Positions 37,076 through 49,310 are shown, counted from the stretch's first letter. The stretch: DNA of 64,000 nucleotides from Auanema rhodensis (GCA_964057225.1 OZ059895.1:10664001-10728000), one strand, 5' to 3'. The notes: generated by a model from the sequence alone, not told the origin. Numbers and translations are program-made.

Positions 37076-39235
37076 ATGTTTTCATTTTTCAAGCAGTCTT
37101 ACTTAGATAGCAAAACCCAAGGCAGCAATATATCTTTAATCTTGATTCTATATTACAGCTATGAACCAGTAGTTAATGAACCTCCATGGCCGGTTAGTAG
37201 TTGGATCGCAGACGGCTTGGGAATCCCGGGTGGCGTAAGCTTTTCAAATTTTTTTAACAATCATAACACGTTAAAAGTACGCCATGCAGCTGATTTTTAA
37301 TTTTGTCTCTTCCGTAACAAATTTATTCAATTTTCAAGCAGTTTTACTTAGACAGCTCAAACCACGGCAGCAAATTATCTTCAATCTTATTTCTATATTA
37401 CAGTTATGAACCAGTAGTTAATGAACCTTCATGGCCCGGTTAGTAGTTGGATCGGAGACGGCTTTGGGAATCCCGGATGGCGTAAGCTTTTCAAATCTTT
37501 TCAACAATCATAACACGTTAAAAGTACGCCATGCAGCTGATTTTTAATTTTGTCTCTTCCGTAACAAATTTATTCAATTTTCAAGCAGTTTTACTTAGAT
37601 AGCTCAAACCACGGCAGCAAATTATCTTCAATCTTATTTCTATATTACAGTTATGAACGAGTAGTTAATGAACCTTCATGGCCCGGTTAGTAGTTGGATC
37701 GGAGACGGCTTGAGAATCCCGGGTGGCGTATGCTTTTCAAATTTTTTTAACAATCATAACACGTTAAAAGTGCGCCATGCAGCTGATTTTCAATTTTATC
37801 TCTTCCGTAATAAATGTTTTCAATTTTCAAGCAGTCTTACTTAGATAGCAAAACCCAAGGCAGCAAATTATCTTTAATCTTGATTCTATATTACAACTAT
37901 GAACCAGTAGGTAATGAACCTCCATGGCCGGTTAGTAGTTGGATCGGAGACGGCTGGGGAATCCCGGGTGGCGTAAGCTTTTCAAATTTTTTAACAATCA
38001 TAAGACGTTGAAAATACGCCATGTAGCTGATTTTTAATTTTATCTCTTCCGTAACAAATGTTTCCAATTTTCAAGCAGTTTTACTTAGATAGCTCAACCC
38101 AAGGCAGCAAATTATCTTTAGTCTTATTTCTATATTACAGTTATGAACCAGTAGTTAATGAACCTCCATGGCCGGTTAGTAGTTGGATCGGAGACGGCTT
38201 TGGGAATCCCGGATGGCGTAAGCTTTTCAAATCTTTTCAACAATCATAACACGTTAAAAGTACGCCATGCAGCTGATTTTTAATTTTGTCTCTTCCGTAA
38301 CAAATTTATTCAATTTTCGAGCAGTTTTACTTAGATAGCTCAAACCACGGCAGCAAATTATCTTCAATCTTATTTCTATATTACAGTTATGAACCAGTAG
38401 TTAATGAACCTTCATGGCCCGGTTAGTAGTTGGATCGGAGACGGCTTGAGAATCCCGGGTGGCGTATGCTTTTCAAATTTTTTTAACAATCATAACACGT
38501 TAAAAGTGCGCCATGCAGCTGATTTTCAATTTTATCTCTTCCGTAATAAATGTTTTCAATTTTCAAGCAGTCTTACTTAGATAGCAAAACCCAAGGCAGC
38601 AAATTATCTTTAATCTTGATTCTATATTACAACTATGAACCAGTAGGTAATGAACCTCCATGGCCGGTTAGTAGTTGGATCGGAGACGGCTGGGGAATCC
38701 CGGGTGGCGTAAGCTTTTCAAATTTTTTAACAATCATAACACGTTGAAAATACGCCATGTAGCTGATTTTTAATTTTATCTCTTCCGTAACAAATGTTTC
38801 CAATTTTCAAGCAGTTTTACTTAGATAGCTCAACCCAAGGCAGCAAATTATCTTTAGTCTTATTTCTATATTACAGTTATGAACCAGTAGTTAATGAACC
38901 TCCATGGCCGGTTAGTAGTTGGATCGGAGACGGCTTTGGGAATCCCGGATGGCGTAAGCTTTTCAAATCTTTTCAACAATCATAACACGTTAAAAGTACG
39001 CCATGCAGCTGATTTTTAATTTTGTCTCTTCCGTAACAAATTTATTCAATTTTCGAGCAGTTTTACTTAGATAGCTCAAACCACGGCAGCAAATTATCTT
39101 CAATCTTATTTCTATATTACAGTTATGAACCAGTAGTTAATGAACCTTCATGGCCCGGTTAGTAGTTGGATCGGAGACGGCTTGAGAATCCCGGGTGGCG
39201 TATGCTTTTCAAATTTTTTTAACAATCATAACACG
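37076..39235 (+). repeat. Satellite block, 3-monomer 736-bp repeat
   Basis: Monomers starting at 37814, 38550 and 39286 are 736 bp apart, as are those at 38058 and 38794. The third member (39286) carries the first retrotransposon insertion, so the element landed in an already amplified trimer. The module beginning at 37076 recurs at 52572, 56011 and 62890. Confidence 0.8.
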
Positions 39236-39285
39236 TTAAAAGTGCGCCATGCAGCTGATTTTCCATTTTATCTCTTCCGTAATAA

Positions 39286-40422
39286 ATGTTTTCAATTTTC
39301 AAGCAGTCTTACTTAGATAGCAAAACCCAAGGCAGCAAATTATTTTTAATCTTGATTCTATATTACAACTATCTAATTGATCACTCGGTTCTTTTCCACA
39401 AATTTAAAACCATTGGTATCTGCGGTTCTCTTCAAACTTTTCTCAAAAACTTCATCACTGGCAGATCTTACTCAGTTCTTGTCAATGGTTCTCTTTCTAC
39501 TTCTGTAAACTTATCTTGTGGTGTCCCACAAGGCACTGTTCTCGGTCCTCTTCTATTCCTTTTCTACATTAATGACATTACGTCTTCTCTCCCTGAAGAC
39601 GTTCATCCTACACTTTTTGCCGATGATCTCAAACTATACAGTACTAATCCGGTAAGTCTACAGATTGCCTTAAACACAATCAACGCCTGGTGCAAAAATA
39701 ATGGAATGATGGTCAACACCACCAAATCCAAAATTATGATTGTGTGCAATAATAGCTCAACCCTCAACCCCACCAAGCCATTTACCTTTGGTGAGTTTCC
39801 TTTAGACTTTGTACCTCATTATAAAGACCTTGGAGTCTTAACTGATAACAATCTAACATTTGATTGTCACATAAACGCCATCTCTTGCGCCGGAGCTCTC
39901 AAATGTCGCATCCTGCTACGTTGCTTCTACTCTAGATCACCTTCATTTATGTTCAACCTTTTTTGCAGCTACGTTCGACCAATCCTTGAATATGCATCCG
40001 TGATATGGTCTCCCCAAGTATCTAAAAAAATATCTCGTATTGAGATGGTTCAAAAAAAATTCTTGCGAGCAGTCTTCTCAAGAGCAGGAATTTTTTCCGA
40101 CTACAAAAGTCAGCTCACTTTTTTGAATGCTCAAGAACTATCAACCAGGAGACAGGTAACTGATCTAGGTTTCTATTTCTCTCAAATTAAAGACGTATCA
40201 ACGGACAGTATTTTAAGAATTTTTCAAATTAAACATTTCACCCACTCTCTTCGCAGACACCAATGGAATATCGACTATCCCGAGCTTCGGAAAAAGGCGA
40301 CAAGAAATGGTATTGAGTACAGAAGCATCAAAACATGGAACGATCTACCTGAAAACCTTATCAACCTTACTAATGTTCATAATTTTAAAAAACACCTACT
40401 CTCTGCTCCAATTGATTTGTAA
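39286..40422 (+). pseudogene. Truncated non-LTR reverse transcriptase, copy 1
   Basis: A 378-codon open frame. Residues 1-29 are encoded by satellite DNA; homology to the retrotransposon starts at residue 30 (LIDHSVLF). Visible RT parts are GVPQGTVLGP at 79-88 (motif B), FADD at 111-114 (motif C, the two catalytic Asp), a motif D region near 139-150, YKDLGVL at 179-185 (motif E), then YVRPILEYAS at about 229-238 and a C-terminal tail with RRHQW and TWNDLPENL. This layout fits the Jockey/CR1-like non-LTR group. The truncation falls just after the usual motif A, so one catalytic Asp and the finger motifs are missing, as are any endonuclease and ORF1. An active enzyme is not expected. Copy 1 has Gly203 and Glu253, unlike the other copies. 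Confidence 0.85.
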
Positions 40423-40909
40423 ACCATCCATTGTAATTAATGTTCTCACCTCTCGAAAAACTATTTTTTTTTCTTTTATCAGGCTCCTTTTTATTTGTAG
40501 TTCGTATTTTTTCACACTTCTCTATGACCACATGGCAACAGTCTACCATCTATTTTTCTTTGTCCCTTCTCAATAATTGTTACTTCGTCACTATTCCTAT
40601 AGACATTAGTCATACGGATCGGACGCTAGTTACCTCCAAATTGCTAGAACGGGCTTGCCTCACATCACGAGTACCACCGTACCTAACAACCACATTAGTG
40701 AGGTCAGCCATTGTGCTGAACAAACCCCAAGCATACAGCAAGAATTTTATTTGGCAGACTGTTCACTATTGATCATAGATAAGCGAGCTCTTATCGCACT
40801 TACAATATTAAAAGTCCTTTTTTATGTTCTTATTGAATGGTTCTTGATTTTTTCACTCCATGACTTAACAGCTACTGTCTTAACCTGTGATATTGAACAA
40901 TAAACATTA
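39373..40909 (+). mobile_element. 5'-truncated non-LTR retrotransposon fragment, copy 1
   Basis: A 1537 bp insert between two aactat copies (39367-39372 and 40910-40915), where empty monomers have one. It carries the 3' half of an RT frame, then 487 bp of 3' untranslated sequence with T-runs and AATAAA at 40899-40904 just before its end. There is no long poly(A) tail; the insert ends in ataaacatta. 5' truncation and a short target duplication fit target-primed reverse transcription. Confidence 0.88.
40423..40909 (+). other. Retrotransposon 3' untranslated region, copy 1
   Basis: 487 bp between the RT stop and the insert end. Short open frames here are overlapping shadows without recognisable content. 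A small inverted repeat, GATAAG/CTTATC, lies at 40778-40795 around a loop with the palindrome gagctc, and AATAAA is at 40899-40904. A 3' stem of this kind may serve RT template recognition in non-LTR elements, which I cannot confirm here. The same region ends copies 2-4 at 44414, 47674 and 50934. Confidence 0.6.
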
Positions 40910-42740
40910 AACTATGAACCAGTAGGTAATGAACCTCCATGGCCGGTTAGTAGTTGGATCGGAGACGGCTGGGGAATCCCGGGTGGCGTAAGCTTTTCAA
41001 ATTTTTTAACAATCATAACACGTTGAAAATACGCCATGTAGCTGATTTTTAATTTTATCTCTTCCATAACAAATGTTTCCAATTTTCAAGCAGTTTTACT
41101 TAGATAGCTCAACCCGAGGCAGCAAATTATCTTTAGTCTTATTTCTATATTACAGTTATGAACCAGTAGTTAATGAACCTTCATGGCCCGGTTAGTAGTT
41201 GGATCGGAGACGGCTTGAGAATCCCGGGTGGCGTATGCTTTTCAAATTTTTTTAACAATCATAACACGTTGAAAGTACGCCATGCAGCTGATTTTCAATT
41301 TTATCTCTTCCGTAATAAATGTTTTCAATTTTCAAGCGATCTTACTTAGATAGCAAAACCCAAGGCAGCAAATTATCTTTAATCTTGATTCTATATTACA
41401 GCTATGAACCAGTAGGTAATGAACCTCCATGGCCGGTTAGTAGTTGGATCGGAGACGGCTGGGGAATCCCGGGTGGCGTAAGCTTTTCAAATTTTTTTAA
41501 CATTCATAACACGTTGAAAGTACGCCATGCAGCTGATTTTTAATTTTATCTCTTCCGTAAGAAATGTTTCCAATTTTCAAGCAGTTTTACTTAGATAGCT
41601 CAACCCAAGGCAGCAAATTATCTTTAATCTTATTCCTATATTACAGTTATGAACCAGTAGTTAATGAACCTTCATGGCCCGGTTAGTAGTTGAATCGGAG
41701 ACGGCTTGGGAATCCCGGGTGGCGTAAGCTTTTCAAATTTTTTCAACAATCATAACACGTTGAAAGTACGCCATGCAGCTGATTTTCAATTTTATCTCTT
41801 CCGTAACAAACTTATTCAATTTTCAAGCAGTCTTACTTAGATAGCAAAACCCAAGGCAGCAAATTATCTTCAATCTTGATTCTATATTACAGCTATGAAC
41901 CGGAAGTTAATGAACCTCCATGGCCGGTTAGTAGTTGGATCGGAGACGGCTTGGGAATCCCGGGTGGCGTAAGATTTTCAAATCTTTTCAACAATCATAA
42001 CACGTTAAAAGTACGCCATGCAGCTGATTTTTAATTTTGTCTCTTCCGTAACAAATTTATTCAATTTTCAAGCAGTCTTACTTAGATAGCAAAACCCAAG
42101 GCAGCAAATTATCTTCAATCTTGATTCTATATTACAGCTATGAACCAGTAGTTAATGAACCTCCATGGCCGGTTAGTAGTTGGATCGGAGACGGCTTGGG
42201 AATCCCGGGTGGCGTAAGATTTTCAAATCTTTTCAACAATCATAACACGTTAAAAGTACGCCATGCAGCTGGTTTTTAATTTTGTCTCTTCCGTAACAAA
42301 TTTATTCAATTTTCAAGCAGTTTTACTTAGACAGCTCAAACCACGGCAGCAAATTATCTTCAATCTTATTTCTATATTACAGTTATGAACCAGTAGTTAA
42401 TGAACCTTCATGGCCCGGTTAGTAGTTGGATCGGAGACGGCTTGGGAATCCCGGATGGCGTAAACTTTTCAAATTTTTTTAACAATCATAACACGTTGAA
42501 AGTACGCCATGCAGCTGATTTTTAATTTTATCTCTTCCGTAACAAATGTTTCCAATTTTCAAGCAGTTTTACTTAGATAGCTCAACCCAAGGCAGCAAAA
42601 TATCTTTAATCTTATTTCTATATTACAGTTATGAACCAGTAGTTAATGAACCTCCATGGCCGGTTAGTAGTTGGATCGGAGACGGCTGGGGAATCCCGGA
42701 TGGCGTAAACTTTTCAAATTTTTTTAACAATCATAACACG
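40910..42740 (+). repeat. Satellite between retrotransposon copies 1 and 2
   Basis: Begins with the right half of the target monomer (gaaccagtaggtaatg, six-T tail, cgccatgtagctg) and continues through complete monomers. It includes one with caagcgatcttac (about 41336) and the duplicated gtaagatttt monomers. The variants tgaatcggag at 41691 and cggaagtt at 41901 are shared only with the flank of copy 4. Confidence 0.85.
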
Positions 42741-42790
42741 TTGAAAGTGCGCCATGCAGCTGATTTTCAATTTTATCTCTTCCGTAATAA

Positions 42791-43927
42791 ATGTTTTCAA
42801 TTTTCAAGCAGTCTTACTTAGATAGCAAAACCCAAGGCAGCAAATTATTTTTAATCTTGATTCTATATTACAACTATCTAATTGATCACTCGGTTCTTTT
42901 CCACAAATTTAAAACCATTGGTATCTGCGGTTCTCTTCAAACTTTTCTCAAAAACTTCATCACTGGCAGATCTTACTCAGTTCTTGTCAATGGTTCTCTT
43001 TCTACTTCTGTAAACTTATCTTGTGGTGTCCCACAAGGCACTGTTCTCGGTCCTCTTCTATTCCTTTTCTACATTAATGACATTACGTCTTCTCTCCCTG
43101 AAGACGTTCATCCTACACTTTTTGCCGATGATCTCAAACTATACAGTACTAATCCGGTAAGTCTACAGATTGCCTTAAACACAATCAACGCCTGGTGCAA
43201 AAATAATGGAATGATGGTCAACACCACCAAATCCAAAATTATGATTGTGTGCAATAATAGCTCAACCCTCAACCCCACCAAGCCATTTACCTTTGGTGAG
43301 TTTCCTTTAGACTTTGTACCTCATTATAAAGACCTTGGAGTCTTAACTGATAACAATCTAACATTTGATTGTCACATAAACGCCATCTCTTGCGCCGCAG
43401 CTCTCAAATGTCGCATCCTGCTACGTTGCTTCTACTCTAGATCACCTTCATTTATGTTCAACCTTTTTTGCAGCTACGTTCGACCAATCCTTGAATATGC
43501 ATCCGTGATATGGTCTCCCCAAGTATCTAAAAAAATATCTCGTATTAAGATGGTTCAAAAAAAATTCTTGCGAGCAGTCTTCTCAAGAGCAGGAATTTTT
43601 TCCGACTACAAAAGTCAGCTCACTTTTTTGAATGCTCAAGAACTATCAACCAGGAGACAGGTAACTGATCTAGGTTTCTATTTCTCTCAAATTAAAGACG
43701 TATCAACGGACAGTATTTTAAGAATTTTTCAAATTAAACATTTCACCCACTCTCTTCGCAGACACCAATGGAATATCGACTATCCCGAGCTTCGGAAAAA
43801 GGCGACAAGAAATGGTATTGAGTACAGAAGCATCAAAACATGGAACGATCTACCTGAAAACCTTATCAACCTTACTAATGTTCATAATTTTAAAAAACAC
43901 CTACTCTCTGCTCCAATTGATTTGTAA
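42791..43927 (+). pseudogene. Truncated non-LTR reverse transcriptase, copy 2
   Basis: Same 378-codon satellite-RT chimera as copy 1, with two residue changes: Ala203 for Gly (GCA for GGA) and Lys253 for Glu (AAG for GAG). Motif B, FADD and the post-RT region are intact and motif A is missing. The protein is identical in copies 2, 3 and 4, so these descend from one another more recently than from copy 1. An open frame kept in four copies reflects recent amplification, not necessarily selection. Confidence 0.85.
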
Positions 43928-44414
43928 ACCATCCATTGTAATTAATGTTCTCACCTCTCGAAAAACTATTTTTTTTTCTTTTATCAGGCTCCTTTTTATT
44001 TGTAGTTCGTATTTTTTCACACTTCTCTATGACCACATGGCAACAGTCTACCATCTATTTTTCTTTGTCCCTTCTCAATAATTGTTACTTCGTCACTATT
44101 CCTATAGACATTAGTCATACGGATCGGACGCTAGTTACCTCCAAATTGCTAGAACGGGCTTGCCTCACATCACGAGTACCACCGTACCTAACAACCACAT
44201 TAGTGAGGTCAGCCATTGTGCTGAACAAACCCCAAGCATACAGCAAGAATTTTATTTGGCAGACTGTTCACTATTGATCATAGATAAGCGAGCTCTTATC
44301 GCACTTACAATATTAAAAGTCCTTTTTTATGTTCTTATTGAATGGTTCTTGATTTTTTCACTCCATGACTTAACAGCTACTGTCTTAACCTGTGATATTG
44401 AACAATAAACATTA
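42878..44414 (+). mobile_element. 5'-truncated non-LTR retrotransposon fragment, copy 2
   Basis: 1537 bp, offset exactly 3505 bp from copy 1, with the same ends and flanking aactat. It was carried into place by satellite amplification, not by a new insertion. Confidence 0.88.
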
Positions 44415-46050
44415 AACTATGAACCAGTAGGTAATGAACCTCCATGGCCGGTTAGTAGTTGGATCGGAGACGGCTGGGGAATCCCGGGTGGCGTAAGCTT
44501 TTCAAATTTTTTAACAATCATAACACGTTGAAAATACGCCATGTAGCTGATTTTTAATTTTATCTCTTCCATAACAAATGTTTCCAATTTTCAAGCAGTT
44601 TTACTTAGATAGCTCAACCCGAGGCAGCAAATTATCTTTAGTCTTATTTCTATATTACAGTTATGAACCAGTAGTTAATGAACCTTCATGGCCCGGTTAG
44701 TAGTTGGATCGGAGACGGCTTGAGAATCCCGGGTGGCGTATGCTTTTCAAATTTTTTTAACAATCATAACACGTTGAAAGTACGCCATGCAGCTGATTTT
44801 CAATTTTATCTCTTCCGTAATAAATGTTTTCAATTTTCAAGCGATCTTACTTAGATAGCAAAACCCAAGGCAGCAAATTATCTTTAATCTTGATTCTATA
44901 TTACAGCTATGAACCAGTAGGTAATGAACCTCCATGGCCGGTTAGTAGTTGGATCGGAGACGGCTGGGGAATCCCGGGTGGCGTAAGCTTTTCAAATTTT
45001 TTTAACATTCATAACACGTTGAAAGTACGCCATGCAGCTGATTTTTAATTTTATCTCTTCCGTAAGAAATGTTTCCAATTTTCAAGCAGTTTTACTTAGA
45101 TAGCTCAACCCAAGGCAGCAAATTATCTTTAATCTTATTCCTATATTACAGTTATGAACCAGTAGTTAATGAACCTTCATGGCCCGGTTAGTAGTTGGAT
45201 CGGAGACGGCTTGGGAATCCCGGGTGGCGTAAGCTTTTCAAATTTTTTCAACAATCATAACACGTTGAAAGTACGCCATGCAGCTGATTTTCAATTTTAT
45301 CTCTTCCGTAACAAACTTATTCAATTTTCAAGCAGTCTTACTTAGATAGCAAAACCCAAGGCAGCAAATTATCTTCAATCTTGATTCTATATTACAGCTA
45401 TGAACCAGTAGTTAATGAACCTCCATGGCCGGTTAGTAGTTGGATCGGAGACGGCTTGGGAATCCCGGGTGGCGTAAGATTTTCAAATCTTTTCAACAAT
45501 CATAACACGTTAAAAGTACGCCATGCAGCTGATTTTTAATTTTGTCTCTTCCGTAACAAATTTATTCAATTTTCAAGCAGTTTTACTTAGATAGCTCAAA
45601 CCACGGCAGCAAATTATCTTCAATATTATTTCTATATTACAGTTATGAACCAGTAGTTAATGAACTTTCATGGCCCGGTTAGTAGTTGGATCGGAGACGG
45701 CTTGGGAATCCCGGATGGCGTAAACTTTTCAAATTTTTTTAACAATCATAACACGTTGAAAGTACGCCATGCAGCTGATTTTTAATTTTATCTCTTCCGT
45801 AACAAATGTTTCCAATTTTCAAGCAGTTTTACTTAGATAGCTCAACCCAAGGCAGCAAAATATCTTTAATCTTATTTCTATATTACAGTTATGAACCAGT
45901 AGTTAATGAACCTCCATGGCCGGTTAGTAGTTGGATCGGAGACGGCTGGGGAATCCCGGATGGCGTAAACTTTTCAAATTTTTTTAACAATCATAACACG
46001 TTGAAAGTGCGCCATGCAGCTGATTTTCAATTTTATCTCTTCCGTAATAA

Positions 46051-47187
46051 ATGTTTTCAATTTTCAAGCAGTCTTACTTAGATAGCAAAACCCAAGGCAG
46101 CAAATTATTTTTAATCTTGATTCTATATTACAACTATCTAATTGATCACTCGGTTCTTTTCCACAAATTTAAAACCATTGGTATCTGCGGTTCTCTTCAA
46201 ACTTTTCTCAAAAACTTCATCACTGGCAGATCTTACTCAGTTCTTGTCAATGGTTCTCTTTCTACTTCTGTAAACTTATCTTGTGGTGTCCCACAAGGCA
46301 CTGTTCTCGGTCCTCTTCTATTCCTTTTCTACATTAATGACATTACGTCTTCTCTCCCTGAAGACGTTCATCCTACACTTTTTGCCGATGATCTCAAACT
46401 ATACAGTACTAATCCGGTAAGTCTACAGATTGCCTTAAACACAATCAACGCCTGGTGCAAAAATAATGGAATGATGGTCAACACCACCAAATCCAAAATT
46501 ATGATTGTGTGCAATAATAGCTCAACCCTCAACCCCACCAAGCCATTTACCTTTGGTGAGTTTCCTTTAGACTTTGTACCTCATTATAAAGACCTTGGAG
46601 TCTTAACTGATAACAATCTAACATTTGATTGTCACATAAACGCCATCTCTTGCGCCGCAGCTCTCAAATGTCGCATCCTGCTACGTTGCTTCTACTCTAG
46701 ATCACCTTCATTTATGTTCAACCTTTTTTGCAGCTACGTTCGACCAATCCTTGAATATGCATCCGTGATATGGTCTCCCCAAGTATCTAAAAAAATATCT
46801 CGTATTAAGATGGTTCAAAAAAAATTCTTGCGAGCAGTCTTCTCAAGAGCAGGAATTTTTTCCGACTACAAAAGTCAGCTCACTTTTTTGAATGCTCAAG
46901 AACTATCAACCAGGAGACAGGTAACTGATCTAGGTTTCTATTTCTCTCAAATTAAAGACGTATCAACGGACAGTATTTTAAGAATTTTTCAAATTAAACA
47001 TTTCACCCACTCTCTTCGCAGACACCAATGGAATATCGACTATCCCGAGCTTCGGAAAAAGGCGACAAGAAATGGTATTGAGTACAGAAGCATCAAAACA
47101 TGGAACGATCTACCTGAAAACCTTATCAACCTTACTAATGTTCATAATTTTAAAAAACACCTACTCTCTGCTCCAATTGATTTGTAA
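46051..47187 (+). pseudogene. Truncated non-LTR reverse transcriptase, copy 3
   Basis: Protein identical to copy 2 (Ala203, Lys253). Satellite-encoded residues 1-29, motif B at 79-88, FADD at 111-114 and no motif A, as in the other copies. It stops in TAA just before the 3' untranslated region. Confidence 0.85.
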
Positions 47188-47674
47188 ACCATCCATTGTA
47201 ATTAATGTTCTCACCTCTCGAAAAACTATTTTTTTTTCTTTTATCAGGCTCCTTTTTATTTGTAGTTCGTATTTTTTCACACTTCTCTATGACCACATGG
47301 CAACAGTCTACCATCTATTTTTCTTTGTCCCTTCTCAATAATTGTTACTTCGTCACTATTCCTATAGACATTAGTCATACGGATCGGACGCTAGTTACCT
47401 CCAAATTGCTAGAACGGGCTTGCCTCACATCACGAGTACCACCGTACCTAACAACCACATTAGTGAGGTCAGCCATTGTGCTGAACAAACCCCAAGCATA
47501 CAGCAAGAATTTTATTTGGCAGACTGTTCACTATTGATCATAGATAAGCGAGCTCTTATCGCACTTACAATATTAAAAGTCCTTTTTTATGTTCTTATTG
47601 AATGGTTCTTGATTTTTTCACTCCATGACTTAACAGCTACTGTCTTAACCTGTGATATTGAACAATAAACATTA
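46138..47674 (+). mobile_element. 5'-truncated non-LTR retrotransposon fragment, copy 3
   Basis: 1537 bp, offset 3260 bp from copy 2, with the same target-site flanks and the same AATAAA-containing 3' end. Confidence 0.88.
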
Positions 47675-49310
47675 AACTATGAACCAGTAGGTAATGAACC
47701 TCCATGGCCGGTTAGTAGTTGGATCGGAGACGGCTGGGGAATCCCGGGTGGCGTAAGCTTTTCAAATTTTTTAACAATCATAACACGTTGAAAATACGCC
47801 ATGTAGCTGATTTTTAATTTTATCTCTTCCATAACAAATGTTTCCAATTTTCAAGCAGTTTTACTTAGATAGCTCAACCCGAGGCAGCAAATTATCTTTA
47901 GTCTTATTTCTATATTACAGTTATGAACCAGTAGTTAATGAACCTTCATGGCCCGGTTAGTAGTTGGATCGGAGACGGCTTGAGAATCCCGGTTGGCGTA
48001 TGCTTTTCAAATTTTTTTAACAATCATAACACGTTGAAAGTATGCCATGCAGCTGATTTTCAATTTTATCTCTTCCGTAATAAATGTTTTCAATTTTCAA
48101 GCGATCTTACTTAGATAGCAAAACCCAAGGCAGCAAATTATCTTTAATCTTGATTCTATATTACAGCTATGAACCAGTAGGTAATGAACCTCCATGGCCG
48201 GTTAGTAGTTGGATCGGAGACGGCTGGGGAATCCCGGGTGGCGTAAGCTTTTCAAATTTTTTTAACATTCATAACACGTTGAAAGTACGCCATGCAGCTG
48301 ATTTTTAATTTTATCTCTTCCGTAAGAAATGTTTCCAATTTTCAAGCAGTTTTACTTAGATAGCTCAACCCAAGGCAGCAAATTATCTTTAATCTTATTC
48401 CTATATTACAGTTATGAACCAGTAGTTAATGAACCTTCATGGCCCGGTTAGTAGTTGGATCGGAGACGGCTTGGGAATCCCGGGTGGCGTAAGCTTTTCA
48501 AATTTTTTCAACAATCATAACACGTTGAAAGTACGCCATGCAGCTGATTTTCAATTTTATCTCTTCCGTAACAAACTTATTCAATTTTCAAGCAGTCTTA
48601 CTTAGATAGCAAAACCCAAGGCAGCAAATTATCTTCAATCTTGATTCTATATTACAGCTATGAACCAGTAGTTAATGAACCTCCATGGCCGGTTAGTAGT
48701 TGGATCGGAGACGGCTTGGGAATCCCGGGTGGCGTAAGATTTTCAAATCTTTTCAACAATCATAACACGTTAAAAGTACGCCATGCAGCTGATTTTTAAT
48801 TTTGTCTCTTCCGTAACAAATTTATTCAATTTTCAAGCAGTTTTACTTAGATAGCTCAAACCACGGCAGCAAATTATCTTCAATATTATTTCTATATTAC
48901 AGTTATGAACCAGTAGTTAATGAACTTTCATGGCCCGGTTAGTAGTTGGATCGGAGACGGCTTGGGAATCCCGGATGGCGTAAACTTTTCAAATTTTTTT
49001 AACAATCATAACACGTTGAAAGTACGCCATGCAGCTGATTTTTAATTTTATCTCTTCCGTAACAAATGTTTCCAATTTTCAAGCAGTTTTACTTAGATAG
49101 CTCAACCCAAGGCAGCAAAATATCTTTAATCTTATTTCTATATTACAGTTATGAACCAGTAGTTAATGAACCTCCATGGCCGGTTAGTAGTTGGATCGGA
49201 GACGGCTGGGGAATCCCGGATGGCGTAAACTTTTCAAATTTTTTTAACAATCATAACACGTTGAAAGTGCGCCATGCAGCTGATTTTCAATTTTATCTCT
49301 TCCGTAAGAA

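Larger units (their letters stand above)
39367..40915 (+). repeat. Target-site duplication aactat flanking insert 1
   Basis: Six bases, aactat, occur at 39367-39372 and 40910-40915. The empty monomer type has them once (3457-3462). The same pair flanks copies 2-4 (42872-42877/44415-44420, 46132-46137/47675-47680, 49392-49397/50935-50940). Because the site is identical each time, one insertion was later multiplied; four separate insertions are not credible. Confidence 0.75.
39236..42740 (+). repeat. Composite unit 1: retrotransposon plus eight monomers
   Basis: A 3505 bp unit holding the first retrotransposon fragment and eight monomers. It is 245 bp longer than units 2 and 3 because the monomer with gtaagatttt (HindIII site lost) is present twice in tandem, near 41971 and 42216. 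Its left border is an ordinary cgttaaaagtgcgcc monomer, whereas later units begin with a hybrid. Confidence 0.85.
42741..46000 (+). repeat. Composite unit 2: retrotransposon plus seven monomers
   Basis: A 3260 bp unit, repeated next as 46001-49260. It begins inside a hybrid monomer reading cgttgaaagtgcgcc at the junction, a combination otherwise absent: agtgcgcc elsewhere always follows cgttaaa. It contains retrotransposon copy 2 and monomers in the order seen in unit 1, minus one duplicated monomer. Confidence 0.88.
46001..49260 (+). repeat. Composite unit 3: retrotransposon plus seven monomers
   Basis: 3260 bp, collinear with unit 2 throughout. Private changes, such as ggttggcg near 47993 and gtatgccatg near 48041, show that it is a separate locus and not the same bases assembled twice. 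Confidence 0.88.

Noticed and set aside
3051-39235. CRISPR array
   Set aside because: The 246 bp units are contiguous and homologous over their full length, with no short repeat alternating with unique spacers.
40307-40903. Three overlapping short frames after the RT (and equivalents in copies 2-4)
   Set aside because: They overlap the RT end and each other, lie in the 3' untranslated part, and show no domain. They are shadows, repeated only because the unit is repeated.
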